NCBI RefSeq assembly: GCF_902859725.1
Contig: NZ_CADIJP010000008.1
Coordinates: 207,380-271,379 of the forward strand
Direction: 5' to 3'
From: Achromobacter mucicolens
GTDB lineage: Bacteria > Pseudomonadota > Gammaproteobacteria > Burkholderiales > Burkholderiaceae_B
Length of the DNA: 64,000 bases
The translations under genes were made by a program, and so were the position numbers. The notes under the pieces are model-generated. The model made no database searches and was not told the origin of the DNA. It worked only from the letters and a program-made list of their open reading frames with translations. Below are positions 36,041 to 44,546 of the stretch, one piece after another (within the stretch, counting starts at the first letter, position 1; every line of letters begins with the position of its first letter).

Positions 36041-37264
36041 ATGCAACAAGGATCTGACCGCAACGGCCCGTCGCCGGGTCAAACGCCACCAGGGCGCCAG
36101 CCGCCGGGCCGCCTGCCGCCGAATCGCCAATCGGCGGGTGCAGCGCACCAAGACGGCCAGTCGCCGAAAGACCGGCCCCAGAAGCCCCGGCCGCTCACCA
36201 CCCCGCAAACCCTCCTTCGCCTCACCGCAATCGGTGCCATCGTCCTCGCCTCCGGCGCCGCGTTCGCCTACGTGGGCGGCTGGCTCGATCCGCAGCGCCT
36301 GACGCCCGACCGCATCGTGAACGCCCTGGAAGCCAACAGCGGCGTCCACGAGGGCTTTCGGCGCAACCACGCCAAAGGCGTCTGTGTGATCGGCCGCTTT
36401 GAAAGCAGCGGCGCGGCACACGAGATATCCACCGCTGCGGTGTTCGCCTCGGGCAGCACGCCGGTGATCGGACGATTGGCCCTACCTGGCGGCAACCCTT
36501 ATGCGTCGGACTCCAGCGTTCCGATCCGTAGCTTTGCCTTGATGTTCACGTCCGCCAACGGCGAGCAATGGCGAACCGGCATGAACAGCATGCCGGTGTT
36601 TCCGCTGTCGACCCCGCAGGCGTTCTACGATCAGCAGCTAGCCGGTCGGCCCGACCCCAAGACAGGCAAGCCCGATCCGCAGCGCATGCAGGCGTTCTTC
36701 GCGGCGCATCCGGAAGCGGGCGCATTCCGCGCGTGGGCCAAGACCGCCAAGCCTTCGGCCAGCTACGCGACCGAAGACTATTACGGCCTGAACGCGTTCT
36801 ACCTGATCGATGGGAACGGAAAGCGTCAGCCGGTGCGTTGGCAGTTGGCGCCGTTGGACGCTGCAGCGGCGCCTGTGGCGCAGCCGGGACACGATGCCGA
36901 CTATTTGCAAGGCGACCTGCAACAGCGCCTAACGCAAGGGCCGTTGCGGTGGCGTCTGCTGCTCACGCTGGGCCAGCCCGGCGATTCCACCAGCGACGCA
37001 ACGCGACAGTGGCCGGCGGACCGGCCGACCATTGATGCCGGCACCGTGGTGATCACCAGCAGCGCACCGCAAAGCGACGGCCCGTGCCGCGACGTGAACT
37101 ACGACCCCACCGTGTTGCCGCAAGGTATCGCCGTGTCCGACGATCCGCTGCTGGCGGCGCGATCCGCGGCGTATGCGGCCTCTTATGAACGCCGCACGGG
37201 CGAAGGGCCGCCTCAGGCCGCCGCTGCGTCATCCCATTCGACCCAACCGGAGCGCGCCCAATGA
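36041..37264 (+). CDS. Catalase-related haem peroxidase (SrpA-like), membrane-anchored
   Basis: 407 residues. A Pro/Gly/Arg-rich cytoplasmic leader with PPGR repeats (about 12-50), one signal-anchor helix (about 55-78), then a catalase-fold domain with distal His in RRNHAKGVCVIGRFES, SFALMFTSANGEQWRTGM and DYYGLNAFYLIDGNGKRQP. These short catalases usually act as peroxidases on organic or hydrogen peroxide in the periplasm. ATG 36041 has aaggag 5 bp upstream. It overlaps the cytochrome b561 start by four bases, so electrons may reach the haem from quinol through that cytochrome. The ECF promoter at 35978 should drive both. Confidence 0.9.
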   Translation: MQQGSDRNGPSPGQTPPGRQPPGRLPPNRQSAGAAHQDGQSPKDRPQKPRPLTTPQTLLRLTAIGAIVLASGAAFAYVGGWLDPQRLTPDRIVNALEANSGVHEGFRRNHAKGVCVIGRFESSGAAHEISTAAVFASGSTPVIGRLALPGGNPYASDSSVPIRSFALMFTSANGEQWRTGMNSMPVFPLSTPQAFYDQQLAGRPDPKTGKPDPQRMQAFFAAHPEAGAFRAWAKTAKPSASYATEDYYGLNAFYLIDGNGKRQPVRWQLAPLDAAAAPVAQPGHDADYLQGDLQQRLTQGPLRWRLLLTLGQPGDSTSDATRQWPADRPTIDAGTVVITSSAPQSDGPCRDVNYDPTVLPQGIAVSDDPLLAARSAAYAASYERRTGEGPPQAAAASSHSTQPERAQ

Positions 37265-37845
37265 TCTCGTCGCCTACTCAAACCCGCCGGCCGCCCGCCA
37301 CGTTCAGCCTATTCGCACGCGTGCTGCATTGGTCGATGGCGGCCGGCATTCTTGCGATGTTGTTCATCGGCGTGGGCATGGTGGCATCGGTGTCCGAGCG
37401 GCATCAGTGGCTGGTACAGATCCATAAGCCGTTGGGCTTGGCGCTGTTGGCGCTGGTGTGCATACGGCTGGCCAGGCGTGTATTCAAGGGCGCGCCTGCG
37501 TTGCCGGCTGATCTGCCGGCTTGGCAACGTCATGCGGCGCTGGCTTCTCACGTCCTGCTGTATGCGCTGATGGTCGCGATGCCGCTGATCGGCTGGGCGA
37601 TGCTGTCGGCGGGGGGTTATCCGGTTGTGGCGGGCGGTTGGCAGTTGCCGCCCATTGCGCCTGCGGATGCAGCCTTATTCAGTTGGCTGCGCGGTGCGCA
37701 TCGCTATCTGGCCTTTCTGCTGTTCGCGACGGTGCTGCTGCATCTGGCCGCGGCGTTGTTTCATGGCTGGGTGCGGCGGGATGGCGTGTTGGAATCGATG
37801 ACGCGGGGTCGTATGACGCCGGCCAAGCAGCTTCCGCCGGACTGA
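37261..37845 (+). CDS. Cytochrome b561 (CybB-like)
   Basis: 194-residue four-helix membrane di-haem cytochrome. Candidate haem ligands are histidines in VLHWSMAAGI, QIHKPLGLALL, LASHVLLYALM and LLHLAAALFHGW; GAHRYLAF also fits. It oxidises quinol or passes electrons across the membrane. ATG 37261 overlaps the peroxidase stop (ATGA), a strong sign of joint function. The C-terminus is a short basic tail. Confidence 0.92.
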   Translation: MISSPTQTRRPPATFSLFARVLHWSMAAGILAMLFIGVGMVASVSERHQWLVQIHKPLGLALLALVCIRLARRVFKGAPALPADLPAWQRHAALASHVLLYALMVAMPLIGWAMLSAGGYPVVAGGWQLPPIAPADAALFSWLRGAHRYLAFLLFATVLLHLAAALFHGWVRRDGVLESMTRGRMTPAKQLPPD

Positions 37846-37992
37846 GCCCCACGGCCGATGGTTGACCTGTAGCGGCGCGCAGTTTGAGGAAGGCGGCGCG
37901 ATGCGCGGACACGCGCTTGTGTTTGATGAGACGGTCGTGGAAGTGCCTGTACGTTTGGCGGCACGACCGCTCTCGCCGGCGGCACCTCGCAG

Positions 37993-38006
37993 GTATCGAA
38001 CGATAC
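37993..38006. promoter_or_regulatory. Palindrome upstream of the GntR regulator
   Basis: GTATCG-AA-CGATAC, a perfect 14-bp inverted repeat, 32 bp before ATG 38039; a TACAAT-like box overlaps its right end. Possible autoregulatory site. If the regulator instead starts at 37901 this would be inside its coding region, which makes the downstream start more attractive. Confidence 0.45.
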
Positions 38007-38038
38007 AATATCGGGTCGTTTCACAACTTCCCTACGCG

Positions 38039-38692
38039 ATGCTCGACGCTCAAAGCCTGCTCAAGACGTTGCCCCTCCAGATTGCAAGCCAATTGGCCGC
38101 GGCCATTGCCAAAGGCGACTTCGGGCCGGGTCATCGTTTTCGCGAAAACGAGCTCGCGGAAGGCTTTGGCGTCAGCCGGGCCAGTATCCGCGAGGCCTTG
38201 CGATTGCTTGAAATGCGGGGGATGGTGAACATCCTTCCGCAGAAAGGGGCGCGCGTGACGCAGTTGTCCTCCAAAGAGCTGCACGATCTGTTCGCGATTC
38301 GTGCCTCGCTGCTGGCGACATGTTCCCGGCTGGCCGCGGAGCAGTGCGATGACGTCAAGGCGAAGCAGCTGAACGCGCTATTGGAAAAGCTGGCTTCGAC
38401 GGTTCTGGATACCGATAAGTATGTGGAACAGAGCGCGCGCCTGATCGCGTTGATCGCTGAAATGTCCGATAACCCGACGCTGGTGGGGTATGTCGACGAT
38501 CTGGCATTGCGTATTGGTCGCTATGTTCGGATGGGGCTTGTGGCAGAAGAACGGCGCAGGCGTTCCTTGGCGACGTGGACCGAGCTCGTCGACGCCATCA
38601 CGCGTCATGACGCCGAAGCTGCCAGCCAGCTTCACTACCGGTTGGCCATCCAGAATCGCGATGCGGCGCTGAAGACTTTCGAAGAGCAATAG
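38039..38692 (+). CDS. GntR-family (FCD-type) transcriptional regulator
   Basis: 217 residues: winged helix N-terminal domain with LPLQIASQLAAAIAKGDFGP, RENELAEGFGVSRASIREAL, LEMRGMVNILPQKGARV, then an all-helical FCD ligand domain beginning ELHDLFAIRASLLATCSRLA. FCD regulators respond to small carboxylic acids and often control adjoining catabolic genes. An in-frame ATG at 37901 has a much better ribosome site (gaggaagg) and would add 46 residues not typical of the family; I list 38039 because it matches family length. The next operon is preceded by a long palindrome that is its likely operator. Confidence 0.85.
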   Translation: MLDAQSLLKTLPLQIASQLAAAIAKGDFGPGHRFRENELAEGFGVSRASIREALRLLEMRGMVNILPQKGARVTQLSSKELHDLFAIRASLLATCSRLAAEQCDDVKAKQLNALLEKLASTVLDTDKYVEQSARLIALIAEMSDNPTLVGYVDDLALRIGRYVRMGLVAEERRRRSLATWTELVDAITRHDAEAASQLHYRLAIQNRDAALKTFEEQ

Positions 38693-38727
38693 ACCCTATA
38701 GGAGGGTCCATCTCAGTAGAAAAAACA

Positions 38728-38755
38728 AATGCTCAAATGTCGACATTTGAACATT
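38728..38755. promoter_or_regulatory. Long palindromic operator before the Bug/ThDP/GMC operon
   Basis: TCAAATGTCGACATTTGA (38733-38750) is a perfect 18-bp palindrome; with AATGC on the left and ACATT on the right it extends to 28 bp with a single mismatched pair. It sits 36 bp past the GntR stop and about 50 bp before the Bug start. Two-fold symmetric TGTCGACA-centred sites are typical for FCD-GntR dimers, so it is the likely target of the adjacent regulator. Confidence 0.75.
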
Positions 38756-38802
38756 AGGCTTATAGAATGACCTTTCCTTATCGGTCCACAAGGGGAGGAG
38801 AC

Positions 38803-39774
38803 ATGAAAAAAACAGGCAAAAACGCCAGAGCTATCGTGCTCACGCTCGCGGCTTTGGCCATGACGCCGTTCGGCAACGCCCGGGCAGATGTGCCCGGCAA
38901 CGGCCCACTGAAGATCATCGTGCCCTTCAGTGCCGGCGCGATGATCGACAACATTGCGCGCAAGTACGCCGAAAAGCTGTCCCCGAAGTTGGGGCGGCCT
39001 ATCGTCGTCGAGAACCGGCCGGGTGCGGGCGGCATGGTGGGTACGCAGCGGCTGCTGGCAGAAGACCCCAAGCAGAACACGATGCTGTTCGTCTCGTCGT
39101 CTTATGCGGTGAACCCATCCGTGTTCAAGGACATGCCCTTCGACACCTTGAAGGATCTGTCAGGGGTGGCGCTGTTGGCAGACACGCCAATCCTGATGGT
39201 GGTGAATCCCGACGCGAAGTTCAAATCGATCCAGGATTTCGTGGACAAAGCAAAGAAGCGATCGGCACCCTTCAGCTACGGGTCGGCAGGGATCAATTCG
39301 GCCACCGACATGGCCGGACGCTACTTCAGCAGCGAATCCGGCGCACCGCTGGAACACATTCCGTACAAGGCCGTGCACGAAGGAATGATGGAAGTCGTCG
39401 CGGGCCGGGTCGACACGTCTTTCCCCGGTATTGCGCAAGCGCTGCCGTACGTGCGCGATGGCAAGTTGCAAGCCTTGGCCATCACCGGCAAAGAGCGATC
39501 TCCATTGGCGCCTGACGTTCCCACGCTGGATGAAAGCGTCTCGCCTGGCTTTGATTACGGCATCTGGTACGGCGTGATCATGAGCGCGAAGACTGATCCC
39601 TCCGTCAAGCAGACGCTGGCCACGCATCTTGCAGAGATCAACAAAGACCCCGAGATCCGTCAGTGGCTCGAAGGTCAGGGCCTGACGTCCCGGTCCAAGA
39701 CATTGCAAGAGTTCGACGCATACATCGCATCAGAGATTTCCAAGTACGGAAAGATCTTGAACACCTCAAACTGA
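38803..39774 (+). CDS. Bug family (TTT) periplasmic receptor
   Basis: 323-residue precursor: signal peptide with LTLAALAMTPFGNARAD, then LKIIVPFSAGAMIDNIARKY, VENRPGAGGMVG and IPYKAVHEGMMEV. The first loop has PFSAGAMID where most Bug proteins have PFPPGGxxD, hinting at an unusual ligand. ATG 38803 has a very strong ribosome site (aggggaggag). It leads an operon with a ThDP enzyme, a GMC oxidoreductase and a CMD-family protein, so its ligand is probably their substrate. Confidence 0.9.
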   Translation: MKKTGKNARAIVLTLAALAMTPFGNARADVPGNGPLKIIVPFSAGAMIDNIARKYAEKLSPKLGRPIVVENRPGAGGMVGTQRLLAEDPKQNTMLFVSSSYAVNPSVFKDMPFDTLKDLSGVALLADTPILMVVNPDAKFKSIQDFVDKAKKRSAPFSYGSAGINSATDMAGRYFSSESGAPLEHIPYKAVHEGMMEVVAGRVDTSFPGIAQALPYVRDGKLQALAITGKERSPLAPDVPTLDESVSPGFDYGIWYGVIMSAKTDPSVKQTLATHLAEINKDPEIRQWLEGQGLTSRSKTLQEFDAYIASEISKYGKILNTSN

Positions 39775-39793
39775 TTTTTGAAAGGGAACCGGA

Positions 39794-41485
39794 ATGACGA
39801 CTTTGACGGGCGGCCAGGCGGTGGTCGAAGCTCTGCGCGAACAAGGCACGGAATGTGTTTTGGGCTTGATAGGCTCGGCGGGGATGGAAGTATTTGACGG
39901 CTTGCATGGTGCAAAAGACGTGCGCTTTGTGGGCGTGCGTGATGAACGCACAGGTGTGCACATGGCCGATGGCTATGCCCGCATGACGGGCAAAGCGGGC
40001 GTTTTCCTGGCGGGCCAGAACGGGCCAGGCGCGACCAATCTGGTGACGGGACTGGCACAGGCGCAGGCGGCTTATTCTCCGGTTATCGCGTTGGCGGGCC
40101 TGCTGTCGTCGGCGCATGCGCAAAGGGATGCCTTCCAAGAGCTGGACCAGCATTCGCTGTTCAAGCCGGTGACCAAGCGAACCTACACGTTGACCCAAAC
40201 GTCCAGAATCCCGGAAATGATCGGGGAAGCGCACCGCACGGCGTTGTCTCCCCGACAGGGACCGGTGCTGTTGAATCTGCCTCGGGATCTGCTTGCCGAC
40301 GCGTTCGAGGCGCCCGATTTCCCCGCGCGCGGCAAAGTGTTTGTCCCGCAGGCATTTACAGGCCCGCAGGCTTTGATTGAACAGGCCGCGCATCTGCTGC
40401 GGCAGGCGAAGCGCCCGGTCATCATTGCAGGGGGCGGCGTCAAGGCCGGCCGTCACGGCAAGGACGTAGTGCGGCTTGCAGAGTTGCTGAATGCGCCGGT
40501 GACGATGTCGCCGGGACACGGCGATGCGGTGTCGTGCAATGAAACCGTCTATGCAGGCCAGATGGGACCGCGCGGCAATCCTGTCGCAACGGATCTCGTC
40601 AAGCGCGCCGATGTCATCCTGGCGATCGGGACACGGCTAGGCTTTAACTCCACCTTTTATCAGGCCGATGCGCTGAACCCGGACGCGCAAATCATCCAGA
40701 TTGAAGTGGAGCCCACGGCAATCGGACGCTTCTTTCCGGTCGCGGTCGGCATCCTGGGCGATGCCGGTTGCGTCACCAATGACCTGGTGGCAGCGCTTAG
40801 CGGCCATCAGCCTGCTGCGGCCGCGCGGGAGTGGATGCGCGCCTTCGTCGAGCAGCGAACCGCGCTGCTTGCATCCCGTGATGCGGCGGCCGGCAGCGCC
40901 AGCGATCCCATTCAACCAGGCTTCCTGTATCGCGCCTTGCGGGAGGTCATGCCCGACGATGCGCTGTACACAATGGACGCCGGCACCCTGTGTCTGCAGG
41001 CCACGGACCAGCTGCGTTACGTGCAGACCCCGTCGCTGCTGACCCCGCTGGACTTTGGGTTGGTGGGTTTCTCGTACGCGTGCGGGTTGGGCGCCAAGCT
41101 GGGCGATCCCTCTCGTACCGTTGTGAGCCTGATGGGCGATGGCGGCTTTGGGATGGCCTGCAGCGAACTCGGCACTGCGGTGGAACACGGCATCAACACC
41201 GTCTGCATCGTGATGAACAACGGCTGCTGGGGCGCCGAAAAAGCCTATCAGCGAGACTTCTTCGGAGAACGCTATATCGGCGCCGATGTCCGTAATCCCC
41301 CGTTCGACAAGCTTGCTGAACTGTGGGGCGCCAAAGGGTTCCGTGTCGATTCGGCCAACAGTCTTGCCCAGACCATCGAGGAAGCAATCCGTTGCGGCCA
41401 GCCCGCCGTGGTCGATGTGAAGGTCGATCCGAACGCGCTCTACAGCTTTCGCCGGGACTCCTTCAAGAATCGGGCTGGAAAGTAG
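39794..41485 (+). CDS. Acetolactate synthase/Xsc-like ThDP-dependent enzyme
   Basis: 563-residue ThDP enzyme. N-terminal GSAGMEVFDGLHG, then DERTGVHMADGYARMTGKAG with the activating glutamate and GQNGPGATNLVTGLAQA, a pattern shared with sulfoacetaldehyde acetyltransferase (Xsc) and oxalyl-CoA decarboxylase rather than with biosynthetic acetolactate synthase. ThDP/Mg motif MGDGGFGMACSELGTAVEHG to NNGCWGAEK. It should cleave or form a C-C bond next to a carbonyl; the substrate is unknown. It lies 19 bp after the Bug gene and 2 bp before the GMC gene. It could make or consume a 2-oxo acid/aldehyde that the GMC enzyme oxidises. Confidence 0.85.
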   Translation: MTTLTGGQAVVEALREQGTECVLGLIGSAGMEVFDGLHGAKDVRFVGVRDERTGVHMADGYARMTGKAGVFLAGQNGPGATNLVTGLAQAQAAYSPVIALAGLLSSAHAQRDAFQELDQHSLFKPVTKRTYTLTQTSRIPEMIGEAHRTALSPRQGPVLLNLPRDLLADAFEAPDFPARGKVFVPQAFTGPQALIEQAAHLLRQAKRPVIIAGGGVKAGRHGKDVVRLAELLNAPVTMSPGHGDAVSCNETVYAGQMGPRGNPVATDLVKRADVILAIGTRLGFNSTFYQADALNPDAQIIQIEVEPTAIGRFFPVAVGILGDAGCVTNDLVAALSGHQPAAAAREWMRAFVEQRTALLASRDAAAGSASDPIQPGFLYRALREVMPDDALYTMDAGTLCLQATDQLRYVQTPSLLTPLDFGLVGFSYACGLGAKLGDPSRTVVSLMGDGGFGMACSELGTAVEHGINTVCIVMNNGCWGAEKAYQRDFFGERYIGADVRNPPFDKLAELWGAKGFRVDSANSLAQTIEEAIRCGQPAVVDVKVDPNALYSFRRDSFKNRAGK

Positions 41486-41487
41486 CG

Positions 41488-43116
41488 ATGGCTGCAGAAA
41501 CCTTCGATTTTGTCGTTGTCGGTGCAGGTTCTGCAGGGTGCGTCCTGGCCAATCGGCTCTCCGCATCCGGGCGCCACCGCGTATTGCTGCTGGAGGGCGG
41601 CGGTGAAGACGCCAATATGTGGATTCATATCCCATTGGGCGTCGGCAAGCTGCTGACCAACGAGAAATACGCCTGGCCTTTTCGCACAGAACCGCAGCCT
41701 GGCATGGCGGGGCAGCAGGTGTACTGGCCGCGAGGCCGCGTGCTGGGGGGCTCCAGTGCGCTCAATGGCATGGCCTACGTCTGGGGCGATCCGGCCGAGT
41801 ACGACAGTTGGAGCCAGATGGGCGTCGATCACTGGCGCTTTGCGGATATCCAGCCCTATTTCGCCAAGATGGAAACCTATCCGTACGGCCAGAACGCCCT
41901 GCGGGGTAAAGATGGCCCGGTGTGGATCACCGACCGTGGCGTTCGCGACCCCGACACGATTTCGGACGCCTTTGTGGACGGATGCTTGCAAGCTGGGATA
42001 AAGCGGACGCCTGACTACAACGGCGGTCCGTATGAAGGCGTGCGATACCTGGAGCAAAACGCACGGAACGGGCGACGCCAAACATCGGCCGTGGCCTATC
42101 TGAAGCCGGCGCGAAATCGTAAGAACCTGTCGGTCCGCACCAACGCATTCGTGCGCCGGGTCATCGTGGAGGGTGGACGCTGCACCGGCGTCGAGTACGA
42201 GCACGAAGGACGCCGACTGATCGCAAATGCAGCCGTGGAAGTGGTACTGAGCGCCGGTGCGGTCCAGTCGCCCCAACTGCTGGAGCTATCCGGCATTGGA
42301 GACCAGCAGCGTCTGAAAGACCTGGGTATTCCTGTGGTGCGGCACCTACCGGCCGTGGGCGAGAACATGAGCGACCACTTGCAGGTGCGTTGCACGTATC
42401 GCACCTCCATTCCTGAAACCATCAACGACATCATGCGTAGTCCGTTCTATCGCATGAAGGCGGGTCTGCAGTATGTCCTGACGCGCAAGGGGTTGATGGC
42501 AGGCACGTCGTCGACGGCGCATGCGATCACCCGAACCAAGCCTGAATTGCCACACCCAAATGTGATGGTCCGCATTTATCACATCAGCGGCAAGGATCGC
42601 TACTCGCGTTCAGGCGTCGGCGGTATCGACAAGTTCTCCGGGTTCTCGATTGGCGGGTTCATGCTGTATCCGCGCTCTCGCGGGTATGTGCATTGCGTGT
42701 CGGCTGACCCAAAGGTCGCGCCCGCGATCCAGCCAAACTACCTTCAGCATGAACAAGACAGGCAATGCGCTATCGATCTGCTGCGGCTGATTCGAAAAGT
42801 CGCGGACCAGCCCGCCATGCGGGAAGTCATCGTGTCAGAAGAGCGACCAAGCCCGTCGATCGAGACGGATGAAGGCTTGCTCGATTACATCAAGGAATCG
42901 GGGCAAACGGCCTGGCATACCGTCGGCACTTGCCGCATGGGAAAACCCGATGAATCCGTGGTGAATTCGCGTTTGCAGGTGCACGGCATCGCTGGACTGC
43001 GCGTGGCCGATATTTCAGTAATGCCGACGATTGCATCATCCAATACGAATGCGGCGGCGATGATGATCGGAGAGCGCGCGGCCGACTTCATGCTTTCGGA
43101 TGCTTCACGCCATTGA
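41488..43116 (+). CDS. GMC-family FAD-dependent oxidoreductase (choline dehydrogenase-like)
   Basis: 542 residues. FAD-binding VVGAGSAGCVLANRL at the start, LLLEGGGED, the GMC signature 1 GRVLGGSSALNGMAYVWG, signature 2 GAVQSPQLLELSGIG, and the C-terminal active-site pair in AWHTVGTCRMG and SSNTNAAAMMIGERAADF. Such enzymes oxidise primary alcohols or aldehydes, passing electrons to the respiratory chain. ATG 41488 lies 2 bp after the ThDP enzyme stop; a longer open frame to 41323 overlaps that gene. Confidence 0.92.
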   Translation: MAAETFDFVVVGAGSAGCVLANRLSASGRHRVLLLEGGGEDANMWIHIPLGVGKLLTNEKYAWPFRTEPQPGMAGQQVYWPRGRVLGGSSALNGMAYVWGDPAEYDSWSQMGVDHWRFADIQPYFAKMETYPYGQNALRGKDGPVWITDRGVRDPDTISDAFVDGCLQAGIKRTPDYNGGPYEGVRYLEQNARNGRRQTSAVAYLKPARNRKNLSVRTNAFVRRVIVEGGRCTGVEYEHEGRRLIANAAVEVVLSAGAVQSPQLLELSGIGDQQRLKDLGIPVVRHLPAVGENMSDHLQVRCTYRTSIPETINDIMRSPFYRMKAGLQYVLTRKGLMAGTSSTAHAITRTKPELPHPNVMVRIYHISGKDRYSRSGVGGIDKFSGFSIGGFMLYPRSRGYVHCVSADPKVAPAIQPNYLQHEQDRQCAIDLLRLIRKVADQPAMREVIVSEERPSPSIETDEGLLDYIKESGQTAWHTVGTCRMGKPDESVVNSRLQVHGIAGLRVADISVMPTIASSNTNAAAMMIGERAADFMLSDASRH

Positions 43117-43126
43117 GGAGACAAGA

Positions 43127-43483
43127 TTGAAACCTGACAGCACACCGCTCTGTGAAGAGCACATCGCCAAGGGAGACTGGAATCCGTTGTGGGACCAGTT
43201 ACGGGCGTTGGATCCCCAGTTCATGGAGGCCTATCTTGCGTTCAGAAGCGTCCCGCAGCGTAACGGACCCTTGCCGCAGAAATATAAAGAACTGATCCTG
43301 ATTGCGATCAACGCCGCGACAACCCACTTGTATGGACCAGGTGTGCGGCGGCATATGCGCAATGCGATTGCGCATGGCGCAACCCGCGCCGAGATCCTGG
43401 AAGCGATTCAGTTGACGACCGTCATGGGCATCCATTCCTGCAACCTTGCGGTGCCCATCTTGATGGAGGAATTTCCTGACTGA
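43127..43483 (+). CDS. Carboxymuconolactone decarboxylase (CMD) family protein
   Basis: 118 residues, all helical, with the CMD core KYKELILIAINAATTHLYGP, RRHMRNAIAHGATRAEILEA and TTVMGIHSCNLAVPIL. It lacks the CxxC of AhpD-type peroxidase partners, so it is more like true CMD/HNL-type enzymes. I chose TTG 43127 because gaggag lies 7 bp upstream and just past the GMC stop; an in-frame ATG at 43100 lies inside the GMC gene with no ribosome site. Fourth gene of the operon. Function within the pathway is unknown. Confidence 0.82.
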   Translation: MKPDSTPLCEEHIAKGDWNPLWDQLRALDPQFMEAYLAFRSVPQRNGPLPQKYKELILIAINAATTHLYGPGVRRHMRNAIAHGATRAEILEAIQLTTVMGIHSCNLAVPILMEEFPD

Positions 43484-43500
43484 ACGAAACCGATCCGGTT

Positions 43501-43923
43501 TCAGTTCGGCTTCCAAGTCACGCCATCCTTGGACCGATACTCGGGCGTGCCCGTGCAGCAGCCGCCGGCGCCCAGCGCCTGCCGCCCGATGAAGACCTTC
43601 ACACCGCCCTTCTCCTGCGTGATCGATTGACTCAAGCAGGACGTCGGTAGGGGGTAGAAATCGCCTTCCAGCACGAGCGTCCAGCTCACGTTCTCCCCTT
43701 CGGCTGGGTCAACCCGATACACCTTGCAGTTGTGCGCAAGCAGATGAATGGGCTTTCCCGCAAGCACGCCCTTGAACTGATGTTCGGGCGGCGCCTCGCG
43801 CGTAGCGATAGTTTCAGCGGTGAGCTTCGACCCGGCCGGCGGTGGCGGCAGCGACGGTTCGCATGCGGCGAGCAGGCTGGTGGCGCATAGCGCAATGGTC
43901 ATCCGAATCACGGCAGGCATCAT
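43501..43923 (-). CDS. Small lipoprotein of unknown function
   Basis: 140-residue precursor with signal peptide and lipobox LLAAC, then a Pro-rich linker EPSLPPPPAG and a small domain containing HLLAHNCKVYRVDPAEGENV and GCCTGTPEYRSKDGVTW. Two cysteine pairs suggest a disulfide-bonded periplasmic domain. No family is recognised. Two adjacent ATG codons (43923, 43920) and an upstream TTG are possible starts. It follows the glutaredoxin-like gene after 15 bp, so they are likely cotranscribed. Confidence 0.7.
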   Translation of the reverse strand: MMPAVIRMTIALCATSLLAACEPSLPPPPAGSKLTAETIATREAPPEHQFKGVLAGKPIHLLAHNCKVYRVDPAEGENVSWTLVLEGDFYPLPTSCLSQSITQEKGGVKVFIGRQALGAGGCCTGTPEYRSKDGVTWKPN

Positions 43924-43938
43924 GATCGTGCGGCTCAA

Positions 43939-44313
43939 TCAGGCGACGTTGGCAAACCGCTTTTCCAGGTAGGCGATGATGTCGTTGGACTCGTACATCC
44001 AGCGCGTGCCCTCGGCGTCTTCGATGCGCAAGCAAGGCACCTTAACCTTGCCGCCGCCCGCCTGCAACGCGGCGCGCGCTTCGGGGTCGTGCTTGGCATC
44101 CTTCAGCGCGATCGGCACGTTGAGCCGGTGCATGGCGCGGCGCGTCTTCACGCAGAAGGGGCAGGCCTGGAATTGATACAGCGAGAGCGCGGCCGCGTCA
44201 GCGTTGACGACGGCCTGGCCTTGCGGCGCGCGCTTCTGCGGACGCGGACGGGTCAGCGCGTCGCCCAAGACAATGATTTGACCCAGGCCGACACGTAGAG
44301 CTTTAACGAGCAT
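43939..44313 (-). CDS. Glutaredoxin / GST N-terminal domain protein
   Basis: 124 residues. After a basic N-terminal segment (1-40) comes a thioredoxin fold: SLYQFQACPFCVKTRRAMHR with the CPFC redox motif, KVKVPCLRIED with the cis-proline, and SNDIIAYLEKRF. It should reduce disulfides with glutathione or bind glutathione. The N-terminal 40 residues (including VGLGQIIVLGDALTRP) look like a membrane-proximal helix, an arrangement seen in several betaproteobacterial glutaredoxins. Confidence 0.85.
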   Translation of the reverse strand: MLVKALRVGLGQIIVLGDALTRPRPQKRAPQGQAVVNADAAALSLYQFQACPFCVKTRRAMHRLNVPIALKDAKHDPEARAALQAGGGKVKVPCLRIEDAEGTRWMYESNDIIAYLEKRFANVA

Positions 44314-44546
44314 GAAGGGGGACTCGGAATGTTGAGAGAGGCTGCCAGTCTACTCTGTGCGGCGGCACGCGCACGGGCGTGTGTGCGGCGCGGCCAATAG
44401 CGCGATGCGGCTTGGCGCATTCCGCCGACACTTGCCGCGATATGATGCCCTGGCCGTCTCGCCCGATTTCGCGCTGGCAGGATTCAGCCCGATGGTGGCA
44501 GGCGCCTGTTTGCTCAACAGTCGAACTCACAGAGGAACGAAGACCG

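Noticed and set aside
37901-38038. N-terminal extension of the GntR regulator from ATG 37901
   Set aside because: Its ribosome site is good, but the added 46 residues are not typical of the family and the stretch holds a perfect palindrome and TACAAT-like box. Kept only as an alternative start.
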